This document shows positions 53,377 through 63,329 of a stretch of DNA of 64,000 nucleotides, piece by piece. Every line of letters starts with the position of its first letter. The stretch's first letter is position 1. The stretch comes from Mycetohabitans sp. B8 (lineage in GTDB: Bacteria; Pseudomonadota; Gammaproteobacteria; Burkholderiales; Burkholderiaceae). The stretch is taken from assembly GCF_021991875.1 (NCBI RefSeq), contig NZ_JAHLKR010000016.1, positions 558,001 through 622,000 on the forward strand, given 5' to 3'. Position numbers and translations under genes: made by a program. The notes under the pieces were generated by a model. It had not been told where the DNA came from, did no database searches, and worked only from the letters and a program-made list of their open reading frames with translations.

Positions 53377-54111
53377 ATGCAGAACTACGGTATGGCCCAC
53401 GTGTGGGCACAAGGAGATTTCGTCACGCGCGGCATCGCGGTCACGCTATTGATCATGTCAGTGCTGTCGTGGAGCGTGATCCTAATCAAAGGATGGAACG
53501 CGCTGCGGTTGCGACGCGTGACGCGTAACATCGAGCAGCAGTTCTGGCATTCCGACAATTTCACCGAAGGTCTCATGAAGCTCGGCTCGACCGGCTCCAG
53601 CGCTGCCGATAACCCGTTCGTCGCACTCGCGCTGTCCGGCAAGGAAGCCGCCGACCATCACCACAAGAGCCAGCCTCACCTGCATGACCGGATGGACCTT
53701 TCGGACTGGATAACGCGCTGCCTAAAGGACACCATGGACGACTGCGTCGCCCAGATGCAGAGTGGGCTGGCGATCCTCGCATCGGTCGGCAGCACCGCAC
53801 CATTCGTCGGCCTGTTCGGCACCGTATGGGGCATTTATCATGCGCTGCTGACGATCGGGGCGACCGGCGACACGTCAATCGACAAGGTTGCGGGACCGGT
53901 GGGCGAATCGCTGATCATGACGGCATTCGGTCTGTTCGTCGCGATTCCCGCGGTGCTCGGCTACAACGCGCTGACCCGCTCGAACAAGGCCGTGGTGACC
54001 AAGCTGAATCGCTTCGCGCATGGACTGCACGCGTACTTCGTAACAGGCGAACGATTGTCCTCGACGCTCCAGCGCAGCGAAGGCCCGCGGCTGGCCACCG
54101 CTGGCAAATGA
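53377..54111 (+). CDS. exbB: ExbB proton-channel subunit
   Basis: A 244-residue MotA/TolQ/ExbB protein with three helices: near residues 14-36 (GIAVTLLIMSVLSWSVILIK), LAILASVGSTAPFVGLFGTV with the conserved GxxxPxxGLxGTVxG region, and IMTAFGLFVAIPAVLGYNAL. It forms the stator with ExbD, encoded 13 bp downstream, and energises TonB. Confidence 0.96.
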   Translation: MQNYGMAHVWAQGDFVTRGIAVTLLIMSVLSWSVILIKGWNALRLRRVTRNIEQQFWHSDNFTEGLMKLGSTGSSAADNPFVALALSGKEAADHHHKSQPHLHDRMDLSDWITRCLKDTMDDCVAQMQSGLAILASVGSTAPFVGLFGTVWGIYHALLTIGATGDTSIDKVAGPVGESLIMTAFGLFVAIPAVLGYNALTRSNKAVVTKLNRFAHGLHAYFVTGERLSSTLQRSEGPRLATAGK

Positions 54112-54124
54112 GCGGGGTACGACA

Positions 54125-54544
54125 ATGGCAATGACTCCCTTTGCGCACGACGCTGACGACGGGCTGATGAACGAGATCAACATGACGCCGTTGGTCGACG
54201 TCATGCTCGTGCTGCTGATCATCTTCATTGTGACGATTCCGGCGATCCAGCACGCAGTCAAGCTCGACCTGCCGCACGCAAGCAGCCAGCGGCAGGACGT
54301 GCGGCCCGTGCACGTCACGGTGTCGGTCAATGCCGATGGCACCCTGTTCTGGGATGACGTCAGAGTGTCCGACGCTGAGTTACAACGCAAGATCGCCGCC
54401 GTCGCGCAGACCAACCCGCAGCCGGAACTGCATCTGCGAGCCGATCGCAAAGTCGCATACGAGCGTGTCGCCGACGTGATGTCCTATGCGCAATCGAGCG
54501 GGTTGGCCAAGATCGGGTTCGTGACCGAGCCCAAAGCACATTGA
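54125..54544 (+). CDS. exbD: ExbD proton-channel subunit
   Basis: A 139-residue ExbD/TolR protein. MNEINMTPLVDVMLVLLIIF contains the single helix with the essential proton-carrying Asp. A periplasmic domain ends VADVMSYAQSSGLAKIGFVT. Last gene of the tonB operon; a hairpin follows at 54615. Confidence 0.96.
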   Translation: MAMTPFAHDADDGLMNEINMTPLVDVMLVLLIIFIVTIPAIQHAVKLDLPHASSQRQDVRPVHVTVSVNADGTLFWDDVRVSDAELQRKIAAVAQTNPQPELHLRADRKVAYERVADVMSYAQSSGLAKIGFVTEPKAH

Positions 54545-54614
54545 TTCGAAGCAACCGAGCCGACCGACCAGGGTGACCAATCGGCAGAAGCTTAAGGTTG
54601 TCCGAGAACACGGT

Positions 54615-54649
54615 GCGTCATGCCGCCTTTCACCATGACGGCATGACGC
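54615..54649. terminator. Hairpin downstream of exbD
   Basis: Perfect 11-bp inverted repeat GCGTCATGCCG/CGGCATGACGC with a 13-base loop, but no T-tract. It may act as a transcript-end stabiliser or weak bidirectional terminator between exbD and the convergent pseudogene. Confidence 0.45.
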
Positions 54650-54709
54650 GCACGTCCTGAGCCCGGGCAACCCTACCCCCCGGCCAACGGCTAGGGGCTA
54701 CTTTGCCGC

Positions 54710-55375
54710 CTATCGGACGCTGGGCCGCGGCTTGACCGGACCCAGCAAGCGCGGCACGCGACGCTCAACGCGCGGCTGCGCAAAGCCCGCCGTGTCACGG
54801 CGCAGCCTACGCAGCAGCTGTGCCGCCGGCGCGGGCCCAATCGAATCGATGCTGGTTTGGCGCGAAACATCAGCCAGTCTTGCCTCCACGAGCAACTTGG
54901 CTTCCAGCTTCAGGTTAGTCAGGCGCGTCGGAAATCGGCCAAATAGGACTGCAACGCGCCGCGCAGCACCTGCTCGCCCAGATAGCCCTCGATCATCTTG
55001 AGCACCTGGCCGCCCTTATCATAGACAAACGTGCCCGCACCCAGTATGAAGTCATTGGACGCGTACGCATTGAAGTTGGGCTGAACCGGGAATGCCGATG
55101 ATTTCAGGCCCGCCGCGATCTCCAGGAATGTCCATCGGCGGCCGCTCTGCCGCATTGGACACGCCCCTCCAATTGCTCGGCACGTCGGCGCTCACTTCAT
55201 AGGTTGGCCGGAACGCCGGTTCATCCCACCCCGGAAACCACTGGCGCGCGAGGTCCGATTCGCCCTGAGTGAGGATTGCGCCGCTGGTGGTGCCATCCGT
55301 CGCCTTCAAGTCGACGCGGAACACGTCTTCGGCGGCCGACTTGAACCGCTGAAGTTCCCACTCAAGCCACGTAAT
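54710..55375 (-). pseudogene. M1 family aminopeptidase remnant, internal deletion and frameshifts
   Basis: The minus strand carries pieces of a PepN/M1 peptidase. First, 55375-55150 gives FRVDLKATDGTTSG, GAILTQGESDLARQWFPGWD, EPAFRPTYEVSADVPSNWRG. Then, in another frame (55120-54919), comes FVYDKGGQVLKMIEGYLGEQ, VLRGALQSYLADFRRA. A further frame then shows LVEARLADVSRQ down to 54710. The central third with the HExxH zinc site is missing. A full gene would need about 2.6 kb; only 0.67 kb remains. Confidence 0.8.
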
Positions 55376-55481
55376 ACAACAGTCGTCGTTGCCATGCTTT
55401 CACTTAATCCGTATGACTACGTTAATGTAGACCCTATCAAAGAGATCGTGAAGATAAATTCCTCCGGCTAACGACTCGATT

Positions 55482-58400
55482 TCAAGCTATTGAACTGGTG
55501 CCCAGGTTAGGAAACGTCAGCCACTGAGTCGTCACCCTATTGATCGCTCCGGTGGCCATGCGTCGCATACCTGAGACCAACCCGCCCTCAGGCAGGGCGT
55601 GATACCCTCCGTAAGCGGCCCCGCCCGCTGCAGTGGCAAATGTTATCGCACCGGTGCTCGCTGGGAGCGCACCGATTCCCACTGCACCTAAAACGGCACC
55701 GCCAATCGCGTATCCTGCCGCCGCCCTGATCCGGTTCCCCAGCAACCAGCCTGTCACACGCCACCCGAATTGGGCAGCCCGTCCTCCCCATGAGCGCCCA
55801 CCAGTCAGCCCCATAGAATGGGCGACATCTCGAACCAACGAAACCCCGGTATCGAATATGGATTCGCCCAAACTCCGGGTGTACGCATTGATGGCATCGA
55901 ATCCCAGCCAAAGCCGAGCCCGCGTTTGGCGTGCCATCGCTCCAGCCGCCTGCCCCACTTCTGTGGCCCCCTCAAGCTGGCCGTGTAGATAGCCCATTGC
56001 GCCACCGCCCAATGCCGTGCCAACGAGCGCCGGTATATCAGAAGCTGTGCTCACGCCAACGGCTCGTGAAATACTTTCATATTCCCCCACAGCCACACCG
56101 CCCGCATGCGCACCGGCTATGCTCGCTTCAGGGTTCTGTTCCGCCCACCCTAAAACTGAAATCGGCGCGGTACCGGCCATCGCCACCGCGGCCCCAGTAT
56201 GCGAGGCACCATGCATCTCGGCTGACACAAACGTGGTGGCCGCAGAACGAGCGCCGTAACTTACGATACCGCCACCCTCCCGTTGGATCTGGTGAGCCTG
56301 ATGAGCCGCATGTCTTCGTGCAAGCCGTGAGGCGGCCCTCACTGCAAATACCGCACCGCCAATGGCCGCGGCAACACCCACGCCCGCCACAACAAGCGGC
56401 GCTGCGCCGACCAACGCGGCAATGCCCCCCGCCACCGCGGCAGCAGCCCCTCCCCAGCGCAATGCCCTGCCGACTTTGCCCAAGAAACTCAGTTGCTTGG
56501 GGGACGCCGTCGCAATGACAGCTTCCTGGCTACGCCGGGTCGCATCCCCTGCGTCGCCGCGTCTGAATCGCTGTACGGCTTTATAGATTTGATAGCCTCC
56601 GTAAATCACTCCCGCAGCAGTCATGATCCCGCCGACAATTGGGGCAGACACGCCCAACGCCAAGAGGCCAGCCCCTGCTATCGGGGCGGCCCACCCCCCT
56701 AGTTTCGGAAGATGTTTTTTTGCCGCTGTTTTAAATAGCTGCCAATTCGACGCCTTTAACCCATTCGGATCCGCATGGTTGATGGGATTATTTCTAACCA
56801 TCGCGTAAAGGTTCAGACCATCAACCGGTCCTGCTGGATCGGCACTCGCCCAGCGCCCCAACCACGGCTGGTAATAGCGGTAGCCGTAGTAATACAAGCC
56901 CGTCGCATCGCGCTCCTTACCGGAGTAGCGGACGAACTTATATTTCACTTCGTAATCGTTGCCGCCCCACACCGCGGTGCCGCCATACGGGTAGTATTCC
57001 TCACGCGTCAGAATGCGCGCGTCACTGTCCAACTCCAGGTTCACCGAGCCGATCGGATTGCTCACGCTCCAGCGGTACTGGTCGTTCGGTATCTGTGTGG
57101 GCTGCCCGGCACGCCAGTGCAACACGCGCACCGCGCCGTCTGCAGCAGAAACCACGTCCAGTGCCTCTTCGACGTTCTCGCCCACGCGTGTCGTGCGAAG
57201 CTCCAAGCCCGGCAGGTAGATCACCTCTTCGGTCCGCCATGTGCTACCGGCCTTCGTGCGACGCTGTTTCCACACTCGCATCCCGCTGCCATCGTAGCCG
57301 TATGTTTCCCGGTCGTTATCATCATCGCTGCCGCGATCGATGATCGTCACCTGCCTCAACTGGTTGCGCTCGTTCCACCCAATGGACTGGCCCGGCTGCA
57401 ATTGCAAACCGTTGCCATTACGATCAAAAAAATCGCCATTGTCGATGTCTTCCGGGCGCAAATTGCCCTGTTCAGTCTGCGCGACACCGTGGTTGCTTCG
57501 GGTCGCGATCACGATGTCGTTGCGATAAGCGTTGGCCCCCTGGCCTTGATGCCGGATCGCGGTAAGGTTGCCTCCCCGATCGTACGTATAGCTGCGGGTG
57601 TAGTGGGTTAAATTGATCGAATCGCGCTGCGGTGTCGGCAGGCCCAGCCCCTGACGGCCAGCCGGGGCGTTCTCTCGTCCGCTGGCCGCCAGCAATTGGT
57701 ACAGCGCGTCGTAGCGGTATGTGTGCAGCGGCTCGACTCGCTGGTTGCGAAAGTGGCGGGTTGGCTGTGTGGCGTCGCCGACGCTCAGGATGTTGCCAAC
57801 CGGATCATACGTATATTCCTGCGCTTGCAGCGGCGTACCATCGTCGCGGCGCGTGTTCGTGCACAGCAGGCGTTGCGTTTGGGCTTCATAGTCGTAGGTC
57901 GTGACCATGCCGTTGCCGGCTGTCTGGCTGAGCCGCTGACCGGCGGCAGTGTACTGGATGTCACCCACAATGATCTGCTCGTCATGCGCGTTGGCTAGTT
58001 TTAGCCAACTCATCTGTAGCCGACCCACCACGTCGACACGAAAGCGCTGCCGGTTACCTTTCGCATCCGTTTGCCAGACCGTGTCGCCCAGCGCATCGTA
58101 TTGTCGCTCGGTGGTCCACGCGTCGGCCGATAGTTGAGCCGCCCACGCCGCTTCGTCTTCGCCCGCCCAATTGGCCGGGATATCTCGATTGGCCAGCAAC
58201 TGCCGGGTATCCTGCAATGACTTCCCAGTGACGGTGTACCCTGCGGTGCGCACCTGACCCGCCGCATCGTAATAGCATGCCACCTGGCCTTTGAGGTTAT
58301 GCGCTGATGCCTGCGGCGCCTGTTCGCCATAGAGGATGCGCTCGTGGCACCGCTCGGCCTCGTTTGAAGCCTGAACATACTTGGCCACGGGGCGCCCCAA

Positions 58401-58775
58401 CGCGTCGCAGACCTGCCGCCATCGGGTGCCACGACCATCCTGGCTCCAGGCCATATGCCCTTCCACGCCGAACAGCGCGACGCTCAACCCCGCGTCCACA
58501 CTGTCACGACGCAACGCACGACCGCTCAATGAGCTGACGCAGCGCACATTCGGGGCCACCATCGGATCGTGCTGCTGCGCGTCAAAGAAACGCGCATCGG
58601 CCATCGACAGCAGATGTCCCCCTTCCGTGTATTGCGCCACACTCACGCGCTCGTCCAACGCCGACGTGCTGCTGTCGCGATTGTAGTGAAGCGTGCGAAT
58701 GCCCAACCCGCGGTTATCCATCACCTGTATCACCGGCGTGCCTTGACAGACGTTTTCCCAGTTGGTTTCGTTCAT
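55482..58775 (-). CDS. TcC-type RHS toxin component with unrecognised C-terminal payload
   Basis: A 1097-residue TccC-like protein that, with TcB, builds the cocoon enclosing the toxic C-terminus. YD repeats run from about residue 200 (AWTTERQYDALGDTVWQTDA, EYTYDPVGNILSVGD). The RHS core SGKERDATGLYYYGYRYYQP, then DPAGPVDGLNLYAMVRNNPI and ADPNGL, ends near residue 671, where self-cleavage normally occurs. Residues 672-1097 are the variable payload, with several Ala/Gly-rich hydrophobic stretches and no enzyme family I recognise. The Met at 58775 (GAAAGG upstream) is preferred to 58799. It is 39 bp behind tcB. Confidence 0.9.
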   Translation of the reverse strand: MNETNWENVCQGTPVIQVMDNRGLGIRTLHYNRDSSTSALDERVSVAQYTEGGHLLSMADARFFDAQQHDPMVAPNVRCVSSLSGRALRRDSVDAGLSVALFGVEGHMAWSQDGRGTRWRQVCDALGRPVAKYVQASNEAERCHERILYGEQAPQASAHNLKGQVACYYDAAGQVRTAGYTVTGKSLQDTRQLLANRDIPANWAGEDEAAWAAQLSADAWTTERQYDALGDTVWQTDAKGNRQRFRVDVVGRLQMSWLKLANAHDEQIIVGDIQYTAAGQRLSQTAGNGMVTTYDYEAQTQRLLCTNTRRDDGTPLQAQEYTYDPVGNILSVGDATQPTRHFRNQRVEPLHTYRYDALYQLLAASGRENAPAGRQGLGLPTPQRDSINLTHYTRSYTYDRGGNLTAIRHQGQGANAYRNDIVIATRSNHGVAQTEQGNLRPEDIDNGDFFDRNGNGLQLQPGQSIGWNERNQLRQVTIIDRGSDDDNDRETYGYDGSGMRVWKQRRTKAGSTWRTEEVIYLPGLELRTTRVGENVEEALDVVSAADGAVRVLHWRAGQPTQIPNDQYRWSVSNPIGSVNLELDSDARILTREEYYPYGGTAVWGGNDYEVKYKFVRYSGKERDATGLYYYGYRYYQPWLGRWASADPAGPVDGLNLYAMVRNNPINHADPNGLKASNWQLFKTAAKKHLPKLGGWAAPIAGAGLLALGVSAPIVGGIMTAAGVIYGGYQIYKAVQRFRRGDAGDATRRSQEAVIATASPKQLSFLGKVGRALRWGGAAAAVAGGIAALVGAAPLVVAGVGVAAAIGGAVFAVRAASRLARRHAAHQAHQIQREGGGIVSYGARSAATTFVSAEMHGASHTGAAVAMAGTAPISVLGWAEQNPEASIAGAHAGGVAVGEYESISRAVGVSTASDIPALVGTALGGGAMGYLHGQLEGATEVGQAAGAMARQTRARLWLGFDAINAYTRSLGESIFDTGVSLVRDVAHSMGLTGGRSWGGRAAQFGWRVTGWLLGNRIRAAAGYAIGGAVLGAVGIGALPASTGAITFATAAGGAAYGGYHALPEGGLVSGMRRMATGAINRVTTQWLTFPNLGTSSIA

Positions 58776-58814
58776 CGCATACCTTTCGTGTTGGTCCACC
58801 GTGCCGTGGCAAGA

Positions 58815-61800
58815 TTAACCGGCCGTGTCGTTTTCGTCTTCATTGACGACAAACCACGGATAAACACCCGTCCTTCGCTCATACCCCTTCGCGGTCACAA
58901 CGCGCACCGCCCGCCCGATCGGGTCGTAGTAGGTGGTGTCCGCATAACCACAGCTGCGCATCGCGCGATCCACGACATACGCCCAGTCATTCATAAAGTA
59001 GGGTTGGTAGCGGCGCACCGGCTGACCTTTGTTGTCGTACTCGATCCGCCCCGACACCGCCCAGCGTGGTGCTGAACCGGTATCCACTTCGTTGGGCTTG
59101 CCATCGGCATCGACGACGATCTCGCCGTCGGCAGTCCGCTGCCACGCCAACCCGCCGGGCACCTTGGCGCAGCCCTGCAGCGCACGGCCGAAGCCGTCCG
59201 TATACGCGATGGCCACCCGCACTTGCTGCTCCGTGTCATTCGGGTATCGGTCAGCAGTCAGCGTCACGGCGTGGACCGGATTGCGTGCAGCGCGAGCAAG
59301 CGCTTGGTGCACGGGTTCGGCAAAGTGCGCCGGTATCCCGAGCCTGCCTTTTACACGGATATAGCCCTGGGGCGTGATCAGCCGCTCAGCGATCAGCTGC
59401 GGCCAGCATGCGTCTACCGTTTCAGGCGGCAGGTCTGAGCGGGACACCTGTCCCATCCACGCAAACAGATCCGCCGCATGAACGCTCGCCACCCGCTGCG
59501 CCGAGGCCCCGGCTTGCTCGATCGCCTGCTCCACCGTCAGCCCCGTGGGTACCGGCGAAACCGTAATGGAATCAAATCCCACGTCGCGCGCCTGCTCGGT
59601 GCCATAGAACGTGCTTGCCACCACGCGGCCCATCGCATCGAACTGCACCTCATGGTGGTTGTCGTTAACATCCGTCATGCGCCACGGCTGCAAGAATCGG
59701 TAGTCATATTGCGCCGACGTGATGTTGTCCAGCGCGTCCTGTACCTGCGTCACCACACAGCAATACGGATCGTACGAGAGCTGCGTGGCACCGGTGAGCT
59801 TAGTCTTTTGTACTTCGCTCGGCACATAAAAGCTGTCTGAGCCACGGTAGGTGCGATAGTCGTTAGCGATTACCCACACCGGCGCTTCCGCTGCATTGGG
59901 CACTGCCAGTACGGTGGGTGAAGCCTGATAGCCGGCGTCCACGAGCTTTGCGGTCAGCGTCGGCTCATCGAATAAGCCGTCGTACGCGGCCAGGCTCGAT
60001 GGATCCAACTCCGCGACTTCGTGGTGATCAACGAGCGCCACAAAATCGGGCATGCCATCGGGGTCTGCGTCCCGGTATACGACGACGCTTTGACCGCCGA
60101 ATACGCGTACCTGGTCCTCACCCAACAAACCATCCGCCTGGCTTAGATTTTCAAAATTCAGGCCCCCGACCGGCACGCGCGCCGCGTCATAGGTCAGCGC
60201 GTTGCTGCGCTGCTGCCACGGCAGGCCAAGCCGCCACTGCTGAGGATGCGTCAGATGCCAAACGCTTGCGCGCTGCTCAGTGAGCCGCACGCACTGCTGC
60301 TGTGAGTCGTACGAACTGTGCCAGGCGGTCTGCGGCAACGTATCCGGGTAAGGCGACGTCGCCGGTTTGGCGCGCCGGGGATAGTGGATCGTCACGCTAT
60401 GCAGCGGCACACCATAGGCATCGATGCACAACGTCACCGTCTGGCTGACCTGCGGATCACCCTCAATGCGCTCGTATGCATAGTCCAGCTGCTCCAGCGG
60501 CAACGGCATGGCGACCGGCGCGTGATCGCGGCCTGCCGCTTGGACCTCGCGCACCTGATAACGGGCCACCGTCACGCGATAGGGCACCTGCTGGTGGGGC
60601 GCACCGTCCAAACCATAGATTTCGCTGCGCAATACACTGCCGTTTAACGCGCGATATAGCCACCAGCGGCGCTTCGCGTCCGAATCGTCGAGCAGCACAT
60701 CCTGGCTTGTGTTTGCATCCCATCGCGTCAAACGGCTCGGGTGGCAGATGAAAGCGTCAGAGTCCTGCCAAGGCTCGCCGTACAATACCGTTTCGTCATC
60801 CTGACGACCCATGTGGTACCAGGTTCGAGTCAACCGCGGCGGTGCCTCGCTGACGTTGCGCCCCGCGGACTTCGCATCGTCACCCGTATCTTGTGTCTCG
60901 ATGAAGCCAAAGCCACGAAATTCCCGCTCCTGCCCGTCGTAGACACCTTGACGATACCAGTATTGCTGGACCCGTTGATTGCCGGAAATTTCATCGAGTT
61001 GGATGTGTCGTGACACCACGTGCACAGGAAACGGCAGGCCACTGGCTGAGCGCGTGCCTTGCTGCTTTTCATCAAGCCATTCCTGAGCCGAGCTGCGATA
61101 AACAATCCGGTGCGCCATCCCCATGTTGTTGTTAATGACGTTCATCAAATAGGGCTTAGCACGGGCGAAATCGTAGCGCCAATGCTTCGGGCTCGGATGG
61201 GGCACCGATAGCACGACGCTGGCCATGCCCTGCCCTTGGATATCCGCCACGCTGAGCGCACAGAGCCGGTCAAAGCGCACGCCCGACGGCAAGGCCAAAT
61301 CGACGGGCGGTGCGAACCCATTGCCCGATTGATTGAAGAAAATACGGATGTGGTCGCTTTGCGCATATAACAAATCGGCCGCGCCCGATCCATCCAGATC
61401 CGCTAGATACACGCAGGCAGGATCAAATTGCTGTGCATTGAACGGCAATGACGCAAAGATGAACGGCTGTCCAAAGTGACCCCGCCCAAGGTTCGGCCAG
61501 ACCGTCACCTCATCGCAGCGAATGCGGATCAGGTGTTGCTGGCCAGAGCCGAGCAGGTCGCAAAACGCCACCACCTCCCGCGCATCGCGCCCGGCAATGG
61601 GAAGTGTCGATGCCTGCTCCACGTCGATGCCGGGCGCAAAACCGTGCCGCTTGTTCGCGTACAGGCGCACGCTCTTGGGGCCAATGAGCGCTACGTCGGA
61701 CAGCCCCGCGCCCATCAAATCGGCCAGCGTCGCCTGCTGGCTGAAAAACTCAACGGGCAACGCCGAGAACGGCGTAAAGGTCGACCAAGTGCCGTCGGGC

Positions 61801-63245
61801 GCCAGGCTAAAGTAGCCAGCCAGACCCGGCTGCGTAACAAGCCAGTCCAGCCTGCCGTCGCCGTTGATATCTGTCAGTGCCATCGCCGATGACTGCAGTG
61901 ACGGGATCTCGGGCAGCGGTCGCCACGCGTCATAGGTCACCACATCGCGGCCGTCGCTAGCCCGCATTGGCGCCCGGTAATACCAGAGGGAGCCCACTCG
62001 ATACAAGATGCCAGCGATGCCTTCGCCGTGCAAATCCACTAGCTGGTACGGATGCGCGTTGTTCAATCCGGGAAAGAGTTCAGATGGCTGCCACTGGCCC
62101 GATGACACCGAAGCGTCGAACGGCGTGTAATCGAGCTCTAGCGGCGGCAGTGATTGCAGCGTGCCGTCTCGCTCATAAGCAAGCCGTTGCACGCCAACGA
62201 GCCGAGTGAGCACCGGATTCTCGTCATACTCGAACAGCAGCCGGGCGACTAGCGTGGCGGGCTCGCCCAGTTCATCCGGAAAGTGATGAAACATCAGCGC
62301 CTGACGACATAAACGGTGACAGCGCACTTCGAATCCGTAGTCGTAGCGCGAAAACGCATCGCGCCGGACCGGCCAATGCGCAGTCGCCAACCACGGTGGC
62401 CGGGTTTGCGGGTCGGTGCCACGCTCGCCGTAATCGAGCACGAGCGAGAACAACCATGGCTCATCATCCAGCGTCGATGAGGTGAACAGATACAGTGCGT
62501 CGGCTGCCAACACGTTGCCGTAGTTCACTTGAGCAAGGTAGCGATGGGCGGTATGGTCACGCCTCGCTTCACTGCGTTGCAGGTCGACACCGGCGTCATC
62601 CTCCGGCTTGTACCCATACCCAATGTGTTGCCCGTTGGGCGAGACCGATTCTTCAAGCAACCACACCGCGATGTGCGACGGTTGCGCTGGATCGGCAATG
62701 CGGGCTGCGGTTGTTTTGCCAAAGCAATGCAGATCACCGCTCGCGTCATGCACGAGCCAGAAGTCACCGCCGCCCGCTTTGCCAATCCAATGCTCGATGC
62801 GCGCAAAACCGCGCTCGATGCGCGGAAAGTAACGCGCCACCTGGTAGGTGTCGTCTAATCTTAGGCCGTTATAGGTACTGACCTCAGCAGGTGGCACTAC
62901 AGCGCCATCGGCATCGCGCTCCGGCTCGAGTACGTCGCCGCCAGGGCCGACGAATGCGTCGTCGTCGCCGTATTGCGGCGTGCCGCGAGCTGTGTGTCGC
63001 CCAATGCTGGTCAGCCCGAGTTGCCATCCGACACCAAACGGGCCATTGCCACTGCCGCTCGCATAGCGCAATGCCAGTTGCGGCGCGTAGCCACGACCGG
63101 CCGACACGGGCAACGGCAGCGTCATCGTCGCGACGCCCGACGAGTCAACCGGCCCGAACGCCTCGCCCAGCCCACGCATGGCTCCACCGCCTTTGGGTAG
63201 CGTCGGCTCAGATAAGGCGACATCGGAAGCTGACTGCACTGACAT
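58815..63245 (-). CDS. TcB-type toxin component (SpvB/TcdB)
   Basis: A 1476-residue Tc toxin B subunit. The N-terminal SpvB domain starts LPKGGGAMRGLGEAFGPVDS with SGVATMTLPLPVSAGRGYAP and GPFGVGWQLGL. A beta-propeller/VCBS middle region follows (TDINGDGRLDWLVTQPG; LADLDGSGAADLLYAQSD) that docks on the TcA pore, then TcdB-mid and RHS-like YD repeats toward the C-terminus. AGGAGTC precedes the ATG. It pairs with the downstream TcC and upstream TcA in one operon. No interruption is visible. Confidence 0.95.
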   Translation of the reverse strand: MSVQSASDVALSEPTLPKGGGAMRGLGEAFGPVDSSGVATMTLPLPVSAGRGYAPQLALRYASGSGNGPFGVGWQLGLTSIGRHTARGTPQYGDDDAFVGPGGDVLEPERDADGAVVPPAEVSTYNGLRLDDTYQVARYFPRIERGFARIEHWIGKAGGGDFWLVHDASGDLHCFGKTTAARIADPAQPSHIAVWLLEESVSPNGQHIGYGYKPEDDAGVDLQRSEARRDHTAHRYLAQVNYGNVLAADALYLFTSSTLDDEPWLFSLVLDYGERGTDPQTRPPWLATAHWPVRRDAFSRYDYGFEVRCHRLCRQALMFHHFPDELGEPATLVARLLFEYDENPVLTRLVGVQRLAYERDGTLQSLPPLELDYTPFDASVSSGQWQPSELFPGLNNAHPYQLVDLHGEGIAGILYRVGSLWYYRAPMRASDGRDVVTYDAWRPLPEIPSLQSSAMALTDINGDGRLDWLVTQPGLAGYFSLAPDGTWSTFTPFSALPVEFFSQQATLADLMGAGLSDVALIGPKSVRLYANKRHGFAPGIDVEQASTLPIAGRDAREVVAFCDLLGSGQQHLIRIRCDEVTVWPNLGRGHFGQPFIFASLPFNAQQFDPACVYLADLDGSGAADLLYAQSDHIRIFFNQSGNGFAPPVDLALPSGVRFDRLCALSVADIQGQGMASVVLSVPHPSPKHWRYDFARAKPYLMNVINNNMGMAHRIVYRSSAQEWLDEKQQGTRSASGLPFPVHVVSRHIQLDEISGNQRVQQYWYRQGVYDGQEREFRGFGFIETQDTGDDAKSAGRNVSEAPPRLTRTWYHMGRQDDETVLYGEPWQDSDAFICHPSRLTRWDANTSQDVLLDDSDAKRRWWLYRALNGSVLRSEIYGLDGAPHQQVPYRVTVARYQVREVQAAGRDHAPVAMPLPLEQLDYAYERIEGDPQVSQTVTLCIDAYGVPLHSVTIHYPRRAKPATSPYPDTLPQTAWHSSYDSQQQCVRLTEQRASVWHLTHPQQWRLGLPWQQRSNALTYDAARVPVGGLNFENLSQADGLLGEDQVRVFGGQSVVVYRDADPDGMPDFVALVDHHEVAELDPSSLAAYDGLFDEPTLTAKLVDAGYQASPTVLAVPNAAEAPVWVIANDYRTYRGSDSFYVPSEVQKTKLTGATQLSYDPYCCVVTQVQDALDNITSAQYDYRFLQPWRMTDVNDNHHEVQFDAMGRVVASTFYGTEQARDVGFDSITVSPVPTGLTVEQAIEQAGASAQRVASVHAADLFAWMGQVSRSDLPPETVDACWPQLIAERLITPQGYIRVKGRLGIPAHFAEPVHQALARAARNPVHAVTLTADRYPNDTEQQVRVAIAYTDGFGRALQGCAKVPGGLAWQRTADGEIVVDADGKPNEVDTGSAPRWAVSGRIEYDNKGQPVRRYQPYFMNDWAYVVDRAMRSCGYADTTYYDPIGRAVRVVTAKGYERRTGVYPWFVVNEDENDTAG

Positions 63246-63329
63246 AGCTGACTCCTGAGAGATACTAAAGTACTTTTCATCCTCCAGGCCGCGCCCAACG
63301 AGGGCCTGTGAGCAAATGTAAAGCAGGGA

